This document shows, in pieces, positions 51,014 through 59,936 of a stretch of DNA of 64,000 nt. The translations under genes and the position numbers were made by a program. The stretch comes from Burkholderia sp. PAMC 26561 (GTDB taxonomy: Bacteria; Pseudomonadota; Gammaproteobacteria; Burkholderiales; Burkholderiaceae). Location: contig NZ_CP014311.1 of the NCBI RefSeq assembly GCF_001557535.2, positions 1 to 64,000 on the forward strand. The letters run 5' to 3'. Below the pieces are notes generated by a model that saw only the letters and a program-made list of their open reading frames with translations, ran no database searches and had not been told where the DNA came from. The first letter of the stretch is position 1. Every line of letters begins with the position of its first letter.

Positions 51014-51931
51014 ATGAACACGTCTATTCAATCGAAAGTCATGCTGTGCTCGGTCACGATTTCCACGTGGGTCGCTCGCCGCTTCGACGGCAAGGTCACC
51101 GAGGAAGTCGAGAAGTCGCACCAAGCCAAAGGCATTGGCCGCTTTAACAAGCGCTTGTTGCCTGAGTACGCGCCAAGTTTCGCTGAGGTCCTGACGCTGG
51201 CAAGCCGCATCAGATCTTATTTCTACGACCACACGTTGAAGTACGACCAGTTGGGCGTTCGGCTCTTGCCGACGATGGTCTACATGGAATTTGCCGAGAA
51301 AATGCGTTCGTTGAAAGACGAATTCGACTTGGCGGTTTCGATTTTCCAGACCGACTACCTGGACCTAAAAGAGCGTGCGCGCATCGAACTTAATGGGCTG
51401 TTCAACGAGGCGGACTATCCGACCCTCGCTGAGCTGAACACAAAGTTCGGCGTCAAGATGGCCGTGCTGCCGTTTCCCGATGCCAGCCAGTTCGGTGTCG
51501 AGTTGCCGGATGACATACTGGCGACGCTTAAAACGGAGTTGGATCAACACGTTCTCGCCTCGATCTCGACTGCCAACGATGACCTGGTTGGCCGTCTGTA
51601 CGAAGCGGTTTCGCAAATGGCATCGCGCCTGTATGCGAGCGGCAACGTACGACTGGACGTGGCCAACAACGTGCGCGAGTTGTGCGCACTCTTGCCCAAG
51701 CTTAACTTCTCGAACGATCCGAAGCTCACACACATCCTTGAGCAGGCCAAGACGCATTTGGCCGTGCACACGGGATCGGACTTGAAGGAATCGTCGGTCC
51801 TGCGTTCTCAGGTGGCCAGTAAGGCGCACGAGATCGAAGGATTGATGGCGGCGTTTATGGGTATGTCACCGTCGGCGCCGATTCCGGAAGTCGAGCACTC
51901 TTCAGCCATGCAGTTGCGCCTTGTGGCCTGA
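51014..51931 (+). CDS. DUF3150-like protein between MoxR and VWA genes
   Basis: 305 residues; TATGGAG precedes ATG 51014. Helical, starting MNTSIQSKVMLCSVTISTWV, with RLYEAVSQMASRLYASGNV. Its length and place beside AAA+ and VWA genes recall DUF3150 proteins that accompany such pairs on plasmids and phages. I cannot confirm this without a search. No enzyme motif visible. Confidence 0.55.
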   Translation: MNTSIQSKVMLCSVTISTWVARRFDGKVTEEVEKSHQAKGIGRFNKRLLPEYAPSFAEVLTLASRIRSYFYDHTLKYDQLGVRLLPTMVYMEFAEKMRSLKDEFDLAVSIFQTDYLDLKERARIELNGLFNEADYPTLAELNTKFGVKMAVLPFPDASQFGVELPDDILATLKTELDQHVLASISTANDDLVGRLYEAVSQMASRLYASGNVRLDVANNVRELCALLPKLNFSNDPKLTHILEQAKTHLAVHTGSDLKESSVLRSQVASKAHEIEGLMAAFMGMSPSAPIPEVEHSSAMQLRLVA

Positions 51932-51944
51932 TGGGAGAGACGAC

Positions 51945-52247
51945 ATGCAATCGATCATCGCAAAACGCATCGTTGCGACGTTTCACCCGCAGGCATGGGT
52001 CAACAACCATGCAGTTGACGTGGATGCTCAAGGCGAATGCCAGTTCGACGTGACCGAATATGTTTCGGCCCTCGGCGAAGAGAAGGCTTCAGCGATAAAA
52101 GATTACTCCGACTCGTCGGACGACCTTGTGTCGTTTGCACAGGCTCCAGAATGGGCTAAAAACTGGCCCGGTCCGTTCTTCGTAACGGTGGAGCAATCGA
52201 TTGACGAGTACTTCAAGTTCGCTGACGTCGCGTGGGATTGGCTATGA
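51945..52247 (+). CDS. Small hypothetical protein (100 aa)
   Basis: ATG 51945 after GGGAGAGA; stop overlaps the next start (ATGA). MQSIIAKRIVATFHPQAWVN; acidic, no domain known. Same operon as the VWA gene, perhaps a small subunit. Confidence 0.55.
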   Translation: MQSIIAKRIVATFHPQAWVNNHAVDVDAQGECQFDVTEYVSALGEEKASAIKDYSDSSDDLVSFAQAPEWAKNWPGPFFVTVEQSIDEYFKFADVAWDWL

Positions 52248-53491
52248 GCATCGATCCTCGCATAACAAAACAACGCACTGAGCTTGTGCTTTCGCAGCCG
52301 TTTTTCGGGGCGCTGGTGCTGCGGTTGACGGTGGTCGAGGATCGTACCTGCGAGACGTTCTGGGTGGATGGGGAATCCTTGGGCTACAACCCGGATTACC
52401 TTGCTACCTTGAACGACCTCGAAGTCCGAGGCGTTCTCGCGCACGAAGTTCTCCACGTGGCCAACGGCCATTGCTGGCGGATGGATGCGCGCGACCCCGG
52501 GCGCTGGAACGATGCCGCGGACTACGCCATTAATCCGATCGTGATCGACGCCGGCATGGTGTTGCCAAAGGGCGTTTGTCTGGATGCGCGCTATACGGGC
52601 AAGTCGGCCGAGGAGATCTATGGCCAGCTAACCGAGGAAGCGCGCAAGGAGGCGAAGCGAGCGCAAAGCAATGCCGACAGCAAGCGTCTGCCGTCTATGT
52701 CGGGCAAGCCGGAACGTCAGGATCAAGGGAACGATCATGATAAACCGGCGAATCCGGCTCAAGCTGCAGAACCACACGGGGCGGCAAGCAGTGGTGAGCC
52801 TAAGCCTGCGTCCTTCGGTGAAGTCCGCCCATATCAGGGCAAAGACAAACCAACGAAGGAAGCGGAGTGGAAGGTTGCCGTCATTCAAGCCGCGAAAGCG
52901 GCGCAGATGTACGGCAAGCTTCCAGGTTCACTTCAGGCGATGGTTTCTGAAGCCGTGCGACCGGTGGTCGATTGGCGGGCTGTGTTGCAACGCTTTGCTC
53001 AACAGGCAACGCCAAGCGACTACAGCTTTGCCATGCCGAACCGCCGGTATCTGCATCTTGGGTTTTATTTGCCCTCGCTGCATACGCCGGCGGTCGCCGA
53101 TGCGGTGTTCGTACGGGATTCCAGTGGCTCGGTCACGGCTGAGACGCAGGCGCAGTTCAATGCGGAGATCCTGTCGACGTTTTATTCGTTGCAACCGGCG
53201 CGCTTGATCGTGATGGATTGCGATACGCGCGTCACGCAGGTCCAGATTTTTGAGCGAGGCGACTCGCCTGAGATCAAACCGGTGCGGGGCGGCGGTGGAA
53301 CGGCTTTCATTGAGCCATTTGAAAAGGTGCTGACCGAAGGAATCAACCCGGCGTTTCTGGTCTACCTGACAGATATGGAGGGGCGGTTTCCGACGCAGGT
53401 GCCGTATTTTCCGGTGCTTTGGGCGTCGACCACGCCGCTTTCACGGGCGAGGAAAGCGCCGTTCGGAGAAACGATGGAAGTAATTTGTTGA
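52244..53491 (+). CDS. VWA-like metallopeptidase (DUF2201 type)
   Basis: 415 residues from ATG 52244. HEVLHVANGH (about residue 66) is an H-E-x-x-H zinc motif with the third ligand close. The second half is a von Willebrand type A fold with the MIDAS-like DSSGS (about 293). This metallopeptidase plus VWA architecture pairs with MoxR ATPases. It likely works with the MoxR gene as a substrate-remodelling machine; the target is unknown. A Pro/Ala/Lys linker lies between the domains (about 130-200). Confidence 0.85.
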   Translation: MSIDPRITKQRTELVLSQPFFGALVLRLTVVEDRTCETFWVDGESLGYNPDYLATLNDLEVRGVLAHEVLHVANGHCWRMDARDPGRWNDAADYAINPIVIDAGMVLPKGVCLDARYTGKSAEEIYGQLTEEARKEAKRAQSNADSKRLPSMSGKPERQDQGNDHDKPANPAQAAEPHGAASSGEPKPASFGEVRPYQGKDKPTKEAEWKVAVIQAAKAAQMYGKLPGSLQAMVSEAVRPVVDWRAVLQRFAQQATPSDYSFAMPNRRYLHLGFYLPSLHTPAVADAVFVRDSSGSVTAETQAQFNAEILSTFYSLQPARLIVMDCDTRVTQVQIFERGDSPEIKPVRGGGGTAFIEPFEKVLTEGINPAFLVYLTDMEGRFPTQVPYFPVLWASTTPLSRARKAPFGETMEVIC

Positions 53492-53521
53492 ACCGGCGCA
53501 AGCTGGTCATTTGTGTTTAAG

Positions 53522-53550
53522 ACAAAACCCGGCTGCGTGCCGGGTTTTGT
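53522..53550 (+). terminator. Strong intrinsic terminator
   Basis: Perfect 12-bp stem ACAAAACCCGGC/GCCGGGTTTTGT, loop TGCGT. Symmetric, so it also ends the reverse gene. Confidence 0.88.
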
Positions 53551-53564
53551 CGTTTACGCACCCC

Positions 53565-54029
53565 CTAAGCACGCTTCCTCTGCGGCAGCGGCTCAGGCTC
53601 GCCCGCTTTCAGTCTTTCTAGACGTGCGCTCGCGTTCGCCAGCACGCCGAAGGGTGCGCTATAGAGTTGCACGTCATGCATCGCAAGCACTGCGGCGATG
53701 GACATAGAACTGTCCGCGTCGACACGCCAGCGACCGGCGTCCCGTCCCTCGCAAAAAGCACTATTCAGCGCAGCTTCCGCGTCGAGCCACGTTGCGCGCG
53801 CGATTTGCCCATATCCCGCTTCGGCGACGAAAGAAGTAAGAATGAGCACCTCGGTGAGCGACTGGACACCGGCGAGCCAGCCACGAGCGTCTATAAGCGC
53901 CTGTAGTGCGCAATGCGCGTGTAGCGACAAGAGGTCGGCTTCTCGTTTGGGTAGCGGAACAAGTGAAAGCTTCGCGAGGCGAGCGCGTGTTGCTTGCGGG
54001 CTGCGATTGAAGGGAAGGGTACGGGCCAT
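53565..54029 (-). CDS. Hypothetical protein (154 aa)
   Basis: Start MARTLPFNRSPQATRARLAK at 54029; the longer frame to 54212 is not used. Helical; a Leu-rich body (LIDARGWLAGVQSLTEVLIL). Convergent with the VWA unit and 47 bp after the DUF3268-like gene. Function unknown. Confidence 0.5.
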   Translation of the reverse strand: MARTLPFNRSPQATRARLAKLSLVPLPKREADLLSLHAHCALQALIDARGWLAGVQSLTEVLILTSFVAEAGYGQIARATWLDAEAALNSAFCEGRDAGRWRVDADSSMSIAAVLAMHDVQLYSAPFGVLANASARLERLKAGEPEPLPQRKRA

Positions 54030-54076
54030 CGATAGGAAAAAAGGGTTGTGTCCACCGGTTAACGAACGGCGAGCGT

Positions 54077-54529
54077 TTATTCTGAAGGGGCGCGGTTCAG
54101 GCGCGAATTCTCGAACTGTTCGATCACGTGAACCGCTGCGCGACATTGGTCGGCACTGAGCTGATGGATGTTGCACGCTTTTTCGTCGATCTGCAGGGCA
54201 CTCGCGAGCCATCGGTAGCCTTTGGCGCGAGCCTCGAAGATTGATGATGCATCGCGCCGTGCTTTAGCTGCGGCCATTGGCTCGAGCGCTGCATGCAATT
54301 TGGCCTTCAATTCCCGAAGTTCACCATTTGCAAGCCGCCCGAGCGGCACGTTTCGGGTGCTGCGTGAATAAATTCCTATCCACGCCTGGCAAGGCTCACA
54401 CAACCAGAGTGCCCCGTGATCCTCGCGGTATGGATAGGCGATATCGCCGGCGTGCGCTAGTACCGCGGCCGCGCCGCAGTAGTCGCAACGAGGTTGGGGA
54501 AGCGGTTGAACAGGGCGGGCAACACGCAT
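54077..54529 (-). CDS. DUF3268-like zinc-finger protein
   Basis: 150 residues from ATG 54529. RCDYCGAAAVLAHAGDIAYP and LWLCEPCQAWIGIY form a four-Cys zinc finger typical of the DUF3268 family, followed by SRSTRNVPLGRLANGELREL and a helical tail with GYRWLASALQ. Found on phages and plasmids; perhaps DNA-binding. The frame upstream to 54679 lacks a good start. Confidence 0.75.
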   Translation of the reverse strand: MRVARPVQPLPQPRCDYCGAAAVLAHAGDIAYPYREDHGALWLCEPCQAWIGIYSRSTRNVPLGRLANGELRELKAKLHAALEPMAAAKARRDASSIFEARAKGYRWLASALQIDEKACNIHQLSADQCRAAVHVIEQFENSRLNRAPSE

Positions 54530-54578
54530 GACAGGTCCATGACTTTGGGCGTCCTTATACGGAGTACAAGGGCTTTGA

Positions 54579-54653
54579 ATGACCGAGTTCGAGGATGTAA
54601 CGGCATTCGAACCAGAATCGCTGGATTTTAGTCTATTCGCGGAAGAGAAATAG
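54579..54653 (+). CDS. Possible 24-aa acidic peptide
   Basis: MTEFEDVTAFEPESLDFSLF and AEEK. AAGGG lies 7 nt before the ATG, and a TTATACGGAGTA half-operator lies before that. Highly acidic. Only its ribosome site and composition support it. Confidence 0.3.
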   Translation: MTEFEDVTAFEPESLDFSLFAEEK

Positions 54654-54742
54654 CCGACCATACGAGTAGATCCAAGCACCTAGCTGAATAGAAAGCGCTG
54701 TGGAAGCTGGAAAGAGGGGTCTTTTTGCGTGTCTTTCTGAAG

Positions 54743-54768
54743 GTGCCCTTATACGCCGTATAACCCCC
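54743..54768. promoter_or_regulatory. TATACGCCGTATAA palindrome, copy 2, upstream of the T4SS operon
   Basis: TTATACGCCGTATAA at 54749-54763, flanked by CCCCCTC; it is the reverse-complement partner of 16252-16278. A related TTATACGGAGTAC lies at 54554. Likely operator for transfer genes, about 200 bp before virB11. Confidence 0.6.
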
Positions 54769-54962
54769 TCTTCATTTTCCCTTGTTGAGCACTTTTCGAC
54801 CGGCACATCGCTTCGCCAGACGTATTGTCCTTTTTCATGCGCGCATGTTTAGGCTCGGCGTCGATCCGCGGAAAGCCGCTCGATTTCGCTCGTCTTTCGA
54901 TGACTCTTCGCATGTGCGGCACTGAACAATAGTCGGATGTTAGATCGCCGCAAAAGGCACGC

Positions 54963-56012
54963 ATGTCCGACTTTGCCGACACCCACTTACTCAAACTGCG
55001 CCCGCTCGAATCCGAAGCGGTGAACATGTTTTTCGAAGCGCTTTCGCCCCTGCGAGAGCAGCTCGACGCGCCCGACCTAGCCGAAATCATGGTCAATGAC
55101 GTGCACAACGTCTGGGTCGAGCACCGCGGCGTCATGTCGAAGGTCAATGTCGATCTTCGCCCGGCACATCTGGAAGCCGCAATTCATTCACTGGCATCCT
55201 CGGTAGACAAATCGGCACGCGCAGGGAGCGACAAAGGCATCATCAATGCCGGCCACAAAAACCTGCGCATTGCCGCAGTGATGAACCCGACGGCCATCGA
55301 CGGCCACGCACTAAGTATCCGCAAACACCGCGAATCAAAGCTCTCGCTGTCCGACTACGTTGCGATGGGCGCTTTCGCGGCCGCCAATGCCCGGCCGGAA
55401 ATCGCGGAAGCGATCGTCTTCGATGACGGCATCGAGAACGAAGCATTGATGCGCGCGCTGGTCTCGCTGGTCCAGTCACGGAAGAATGTGCTTGTCGCTG
55501 GGGGCACGTCGGCGGGAAAAACGACCTTTTTGAACGCGATGATCGAGGCAATTCCAGCTGATCAGCGCGTGATCACCATCGAAGACACGATGGAACTGAA
55601 GGTACATGTTCCCAACCGGGTGCGTCTGCTCTCGAACGCAGATACCAACGTCACCACTCAGTTGCTCGTGGCGCTCTGCCTGCGCTTTCGACCCGACCGC
55701 ATCATCGTCGGCGAAGTACGGGGCGGCGAAGCGTACGACCTGCTCCAAGCGCTGAACACTGGCCACGACGGGGGTCTTGCATCTATCCATTCGAATAACG
55801 CTCGCACGGCACTCAGCCGCCTCGAGAGCCTCGCCATGCTCGGAATTCCGCCGGGCTCCCGCTGGGAGCTAGAAGACATGCGCAAGAACATCGCTGATTG
55901 CTTTAACTACGTGGTGCATTTCAAACGCACGGGCGAAATGCGCCACGTCTCCGAAATCCTCGAAATCCGGGGCTTTCGCAATAACGACTACGACCTCAAA
56001 CGCGTTTTTTAA
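54963..56012 (+). CDS. virB11: VirB11/TrbB-type secretion ATPase
   Basis: 349 residues. Walker A GGTSAGKT (about 180-187), Asp box TIEDTMEL, Walker [16 protein letters not shown] with its invariant Glu, His box [14 protein letters not shown]. The hexameric ATPase sits at the inner membrane base and powers pilus assembly and substrate transfer. First gene of the operon; the intergenic region upstream has the shared palindrome. Confidence 0.95.
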   Translation: MSDFADTHLLKLRPLESEAVNMFFEALSPLREQLDAPDLAEIMVNDVHNVWVEHRGVMSKVNVDLRPAHLEAAIHSLASSVDKSARAGSDKGIINAGHKNLRIAAVMNPTAIDGHALSIRKHRESKLSLSDYVAMGAFAAANARPEIAEAIVFDDGIENEALMRALVSLVQSRKNVLVAGGTSAGKTTFLNAMIEAIPADQRVITIEDTMELKVHVPNRVRLLSNADTNVTTQLLVALCLRFRPDRIIVGEVRGGEAYDLLQALNTGHDGGLASIHSNNARTALSRLESLAMLGIPPGSRWELEDMRKNIADCFNYVVHFKRTGEMRHVSEILEIRGFRNNDYDLKRVF

Positions 56013-56025
56013 TCGGGAGCATCAC

Positions 56026-56376
56026 ATGAAACACAAGTTTTTCAGTTCCGCCGCTGCAGTCGCACGAAAGTTCAAGCCTGGCAAGCCACTCCTTGTAGGC
56101 GCTGCCTTGAGCCTGGTTTCGGCCGCTGCCATGGCTGCTGGCGACTTCTCGTCGCTGACGGGTCTCACCGACATCATCTGCACGATCAGTAATTTGATCA
56201 GCGGACCGTACTTGTACGGCATCGGCATCGTGCTGATCACGATCGGTGGTGTGGCAGTGGCGAATTCCGAAAGCAACATCGCCAAGACCTTCTCGGTGGT
56301 GCTGGTGGGCCTCGGTATCGCATCGGTTGCCGTGCCGATCATGCGCGACCACTTCCACCTTGCCCAAGTCTGCTGA
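56026..56376 (+). CDS. VirB2/TrbC-type pilin
   Basis: 116 residues. Long signal-like N-terminus with cleavage near AMA|AGDF (about 38) and two membrane segments (LISGPYLYGIGIVLITIGGV and FSVVLVGLGIASVAVPIM). Matches the conjugative pilus major subunit. 13 bp after virB11. Confidence 0.85.
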   Translation: MKHKFFSSAAAVARKFKPGKPLLVGAALSLVSAAAMAAGDFSSLTGLTDIICTISNLISGPYLYGIGIVLITIGGVAVANSESNIAKTFSVVLVGLGIASVAVPIMRDHFHLAQVC

Positions 56377-56377
56377 T

Positions 56378-56686
56378 ATGCGCCAGCACAAGGTCAGCCG
56401 TGGTTTATCGCTGCCGCGCCAGATGGGTGGGGCCGATCGCGGCCTTGCCATTTTCAATGGCACCCTGACGGCGCTCCTGTGCTACACGAGTTGGAGCGTT
56501 TCCTTTCTGGTGGTGGGCGTACTAGTGCACATTTTCCTGCGCTGGAAAAGCTCGACCGACCCATGGTGGCGCATCGTCATGCTCGTCTACAACCGCTATC
56601 CGGACGTCTACGAGCCGGGGCCCAATGCCAAGTTCAGCGCGCGTTTTAAGCGCCCCTACGGCTTCGATCAGGACCTCTCATGCTGA
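56378..56686 (+). CDS. VirB3/TrbD-type protein
   Basis: 102 residues from ATG 56378. N-terminal MRQHKVSRGLSLPRQMGGAD, one or two membrane segments (LTALLCYTSWSVSFLVVGVL), and a C-terminal part with YNRYPDVYEPGP. Between pilin and VirB4 as expected; overlaps VirB4 by 7 nt. Confidence 0.8.
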   Translation: MRQHKVSRGLSLPRQMGGADRGLAIFNGTLTALLCYTSWSVSFLVVGVLVHIFLRWKSSTDPWWRIVMLVYNRYPDVYEPGPNAKFSARFKRPYGFDQDLSC

Positions 56687-59142
56687 AATCCATGTTCACC
56701 AAGCGGTCGGTGCAGGAGATCGCGCCATGGATGACCATGATCACGCCAGAGATCGTGCTGGATAAGGACGGGTCGCTGCTGACCGTGTTCGAGTTCGAGG
56801 GGATCGATGCCGACACGCCAAACCCGGGGGACATCACCGCCGCGCGCGAAAACCTCGACCACGCGTGCCGCAATTTCGACCACCGGATCACGGCGTGGTG
56901 GCGCATGTCGCATCGCCGGGTGAAGGGGGAAACGTCGGGCGAATTCGCGTCCAAAGCGGACGCCCGGATCGATGCCATCAATAGCGCGAACATAGGCAGC
57001 GGCAAGTACTTCCGCAATTCACACTCGCTCGCGCTCGCGTTCACGCCGGAAACGGGCATCTCGCGGATCTTTGATAAGGTCGGCTATCACATGACCGTGG
57101 GCGGTAAGAATCTGGCGGTGGCCATGTTCGAGGCTGCGAAAGACCTGGTGCTCGCGCGAAGTGCATTCGTTTTCGACCTCACGAAAATTCAGAATGAAAT
57201 CAAGCGCTTTGAAGCTGTGATCGACGGCTTTGCTGGCGGCGTCACGCGGCTCAAGATGAAGCGCTTGCAACTGCAAAACGCGCTGTCTTTTCTGCATCAA
57301 AGAGCCAACCCAAGCACGCCCAAGCGCCGTATGAGGTATCCGGTCACGATGCTCGACACGCATCTCACCGAGACCGAGATCACGATCGGCGCGTCCGAAC
57401 TCATGTTTGAGTCGGCCCACGGCAAGGTCTACGCGCGCATCATCGGCGTGAAGGAATGGATGGGCTTTCAGGAAGCTGCGCTCGACGTGCTGGCGCAAGT
57501 CGACGCGGAACTGGACGTGTGCGTCATGTTCCGCTTTCTGGATACGTCGCGCGCGAGCGCCTACATCAAAAAGATTCGCGGTTTCTACAAGGTCGCCGCT
57601 TTCAATCCGATCGCAATCTTGAAGCAGTGGGCAACGAAAGAAGAGCAAAAGAACGATGAAGGCCGCGAGATGCTCGCGAAGGAAGCGGGCGAGGCGCTGG
57701 CCAAACTCGACGCAGAAGGGCAGCAGTACGGGTTCGCGAATATTTCGGTTGTCGTCTACGGAAGTACGCCCGAGGAGTGCGAAGACGCGACGCGCCAGGT
57801 TGTGGGCGTAATTGGCAACGCAGGTTTCGGTGTGATTCAGGAACGTACAAACCTGTTTGCCGCGTGGAGCGCGACCTTGCCCGGTCGATGGGACCAGCAG
57901 AAACGCTTGCAATTCGTCGAGACGCCAGCGGTTTCCGATATCGCGCCACTCACGAGCGTGGGCGAGGGCTCGACAGTCAACGAGTGGCTAACGCAGCAAT
58001 CGGGCACGAAAACCGGCCCCCTCACTTGCCTGCCCACACGGCATCGCACGTTGCAACACGTAGATCTGCATCACCCGGGCGGCAAGGCGCACGGGCTTGT
58101 TGTGGGACCGATCGGAGCCGGTAAGTCGGTCATTCTTAACTACTTCATGTCGCAGACCGGACGCCACAACGCGCGCCGGATTCGCTTTGACAAGGATCGA
58201 TCGACCCGCATCCCGACGCTTCTTGGTGGGGGCCGATTCATTGATGCCACTGGCCGATTCGAAGCAGCAACGTCGGTCAATCCTTTGTCGCTCCTCTCCG
58301 ATCCGAAACATTGGCCGTACGTGGCCGAGTGGGTGAAGCTTGTCATCGAGGGCGAAGATTTTACGTGCACGCCAACGCAGGAAACGGAGATCTTCGAGCG
58401 CATCAAGACGCTGGCCGAAGCGTACTCGCCCGACAAGTGGCGCCTCTCAGGCTTGATCACCCTTTTGCCCGCTGAATTGCGCGAACGGCTACAGGTGTGG
58501 ACAGAGGGCCAGAAAAACGGCCGTTTTTTCGATCATGTCGAGGACGGCTTTGCGCTGTCTGACGATCTCTCCATCGAGATGGGGGATTTGTTCCAGAACT
58601 ATCCCGTGGCGGCCGCGCTCTTCATGGATTACGCCTTTTATCGTATCGCTCAGATCCTAGACGGCAAACGCTACACCGTCATCGAGATCGAGGAGGCAGG
58701 CTTCTTCTTTACCTATCCGAAGTTCTACGCCCGTCTGGAAATCTGGGCGGTCACGATTCGTAAGCTCAACGCGGCACTACTCATGGCAACACAGTCTCTC
58801 GGACAACTGGCACGAGTCGCCAACTTCGAGATTCTGAAAGAAAACATCCCCAACCTGATCTACCTGCCCAATAGCGACGCGCTCAACAACAAGGGCTTGT
58901 ACCGCGATGTCTTCGGGCTGACGGATCACCAGATTCAGATGATCGCGAATGCGGTCCCCAACCGTGACTACCTGTGGGTCACGGCGACCCAGACGCGGAT
59001 GCTGCAGGCAACGTTCTCGAAAGAATCGCTCGCGTATCTGCGCTCGGACGGCCGGGCACAGGCCATTTTGGACAAGCACGTCAACTCTCGTGTGGATAAC
59101 TGGCAGGACGCGTACGTGCGTGATGTGCTCGCAAACGCTTAA
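56680..59142 (+). CDS. virB4: VirB4/TrbE-type secretion ATPase
   Basis: 820 residues. Walker A GPIGAGKSVILNYF (about 478), Walker B YTVIEIEEAGFFF (about 668) and the TQSLGQLAR motif. Standard VirB4 length. It supplies energy for pilus biogenesis with VirB11. No truncation seen. Confidence 0.95.
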   Translation: MLKSMFTKRSVQEIAPWMTMITPEIVLDKDGSLLTVFEFEGIDADTPNPGDITAARENLDHACRNFDHRITAWWRMSHRRVKGETSGEFASKADARIDAINSANIGSGKYFRNSHSLALAFTPETGISRIFDKVGYHMTVGGKNLAVAMFEAAKDLVLARSAFVFDLTKIQNEIKRFEAVIDGFAGGVTRLKMKRLQLQNALSFLHQRANPSTPKRRMRYPVTMLDTHLTETEITIGASELMFESAHGKVYARIIGVKEWMGFQEAALDVLAQVDAELDVCVMFRFLDTSRASAYIKKIRGFYKVAAFNPIAILKQWATKEEQKNDEGREMLAKEAGEALAKLDAEGQQYGFANISVVVYGSTPEECEDATRQVVGVIGNAGFGVIQERTNLFAAWSATLPGRWDQQKRLQFVETPAVSDIAPLTSVGEGSTVNEWLTQQSGTKTGPLTCLPTRHRTLQHVDLHHPGGKAHGLVVGPIGAGKSVILNYFMSQTGRHNARRIRFDKDRSTRIPTLLGGGRFIDATGRFEAATSVNPLSLLSDPKHWPYVAEWVKLVIEGEDFTCTPTQETEIFERIKTLAEAYSPDKWRLSGLITLLPAELRERLQVWTEGQKNGRFFDHVEDGFALSDDLSIEMGDLFQNYPVAAALFMDYAFYRIAQILDGKRYTVIEIEEAGFFFTYPKFYARLEIWAVTIRKLNAALLMATQSLGQLARVANFEILKENIPNLIYLPNSDALNNKGLYRDVFGLTDHQIQMIANAVPNRDYLWVTATQTRMLQATFSKESLAYLRSDGRAQAILDKHVNSRVDNWQDAYVRDVLANA

Positions 59143-59168
59143 AACCATCAACGAAAGGACAATTGATC

Positions 59169-59936
59169 ATGTTGAAGAAAACGGTTGGTAGGCTCGCTGC
59201 AATTTGCGTGATGACGTTGCTACCGTTAAGTGCCGCCCACGCCTTGGGCATCGTGTTCGATCCGACAAATTTTGCGAAGAACACGATTACGGCGGCCGAA
59301 GCGGTCAAGTCTGAGGTGTACCAGAATACAAACTTGATCTATCAGTATCAGATGATGCTGAACCAGCTCAAGCAGGCAACCAATCTGAATCCCGCAGCAA
59401 TGCTCTCGCAGGCGCAGACGATTGCGGGCGACATTGGCGGCTTGAGTAAATACACCGATGGCCTGAAGTCCCTTTACGGTGGCCTGCAAAGCAACGCGCA
59501 ATATTTGACAAAAGTTGTCTCGCTTGTGACCCAGTCCGGCAAGACGCCGCAACAATGGCTGAGCGACCAGAACACGCTGCTGCAAAACAACGACACGACC
59601 GCAAAACAACTGTTTCAGCAGGGTAACGACGTCATATCGCACGTTGGTGCTTTGGCCAAACGCCGCCAAGAAATACAGGATCAGTTGAATCTATCGCCGA
59701 CGCAGCAAGCGACCGCGGAACTTACGACACACATGCTCGATATCGTGTCCAGCCAGAACGGTGACATGTTGACCATGATGGCGGCCAAGCAGCAAAGCGA
59801 GGCTGTGGATACGCAGGCCAAGGTCGCTGACGCGACCGCATCCAACGCGGCGCGGGCAACGTTGCAGTCCAAACAGGATCAGGAGCGCGCTGCCTATCAG
59901 AGCTCGATCGCAACCTCGACAGTATTGGGTCAATGA
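59169..59936 (+). CDS. trbJ: TrbJ / VirB5-type protein
   Basis: 255 residues from ATG 59169; an upstream TTG is in frame but has no good ribosome site. Signal peptide ending AHA|LG (about 23), then GIVFDPTNFAKNTITAAEAV, the TrbJ opening. The body is helical and Gln-rich. TrbJ is a minor pilus-tip protein and may serve entry exclusion. Confidence 0.85.
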   Translation: MLKKTVGRLAAICVMTLLPLSAAHALGIVFDPTNFAKNTITAAEAVKSEVYQNTNLIYQYQMMLNQLKQATNLNPAAMLSQAQTIAGDIGGLSKYTDGLKSLYGGLQSNAQYLTKVVSLVTQSGKTPQQWLSDQNTLLQNNDTTAKQLFQQGNDVISHVGALAKRRQEIQDQLNLSPTQQATAELTTHMLDIVSSQNGDMLTMMAAKQQSEAVDTQAKVADATASNAARATLQSKQDQERAAYQSSIATSTVLGQ

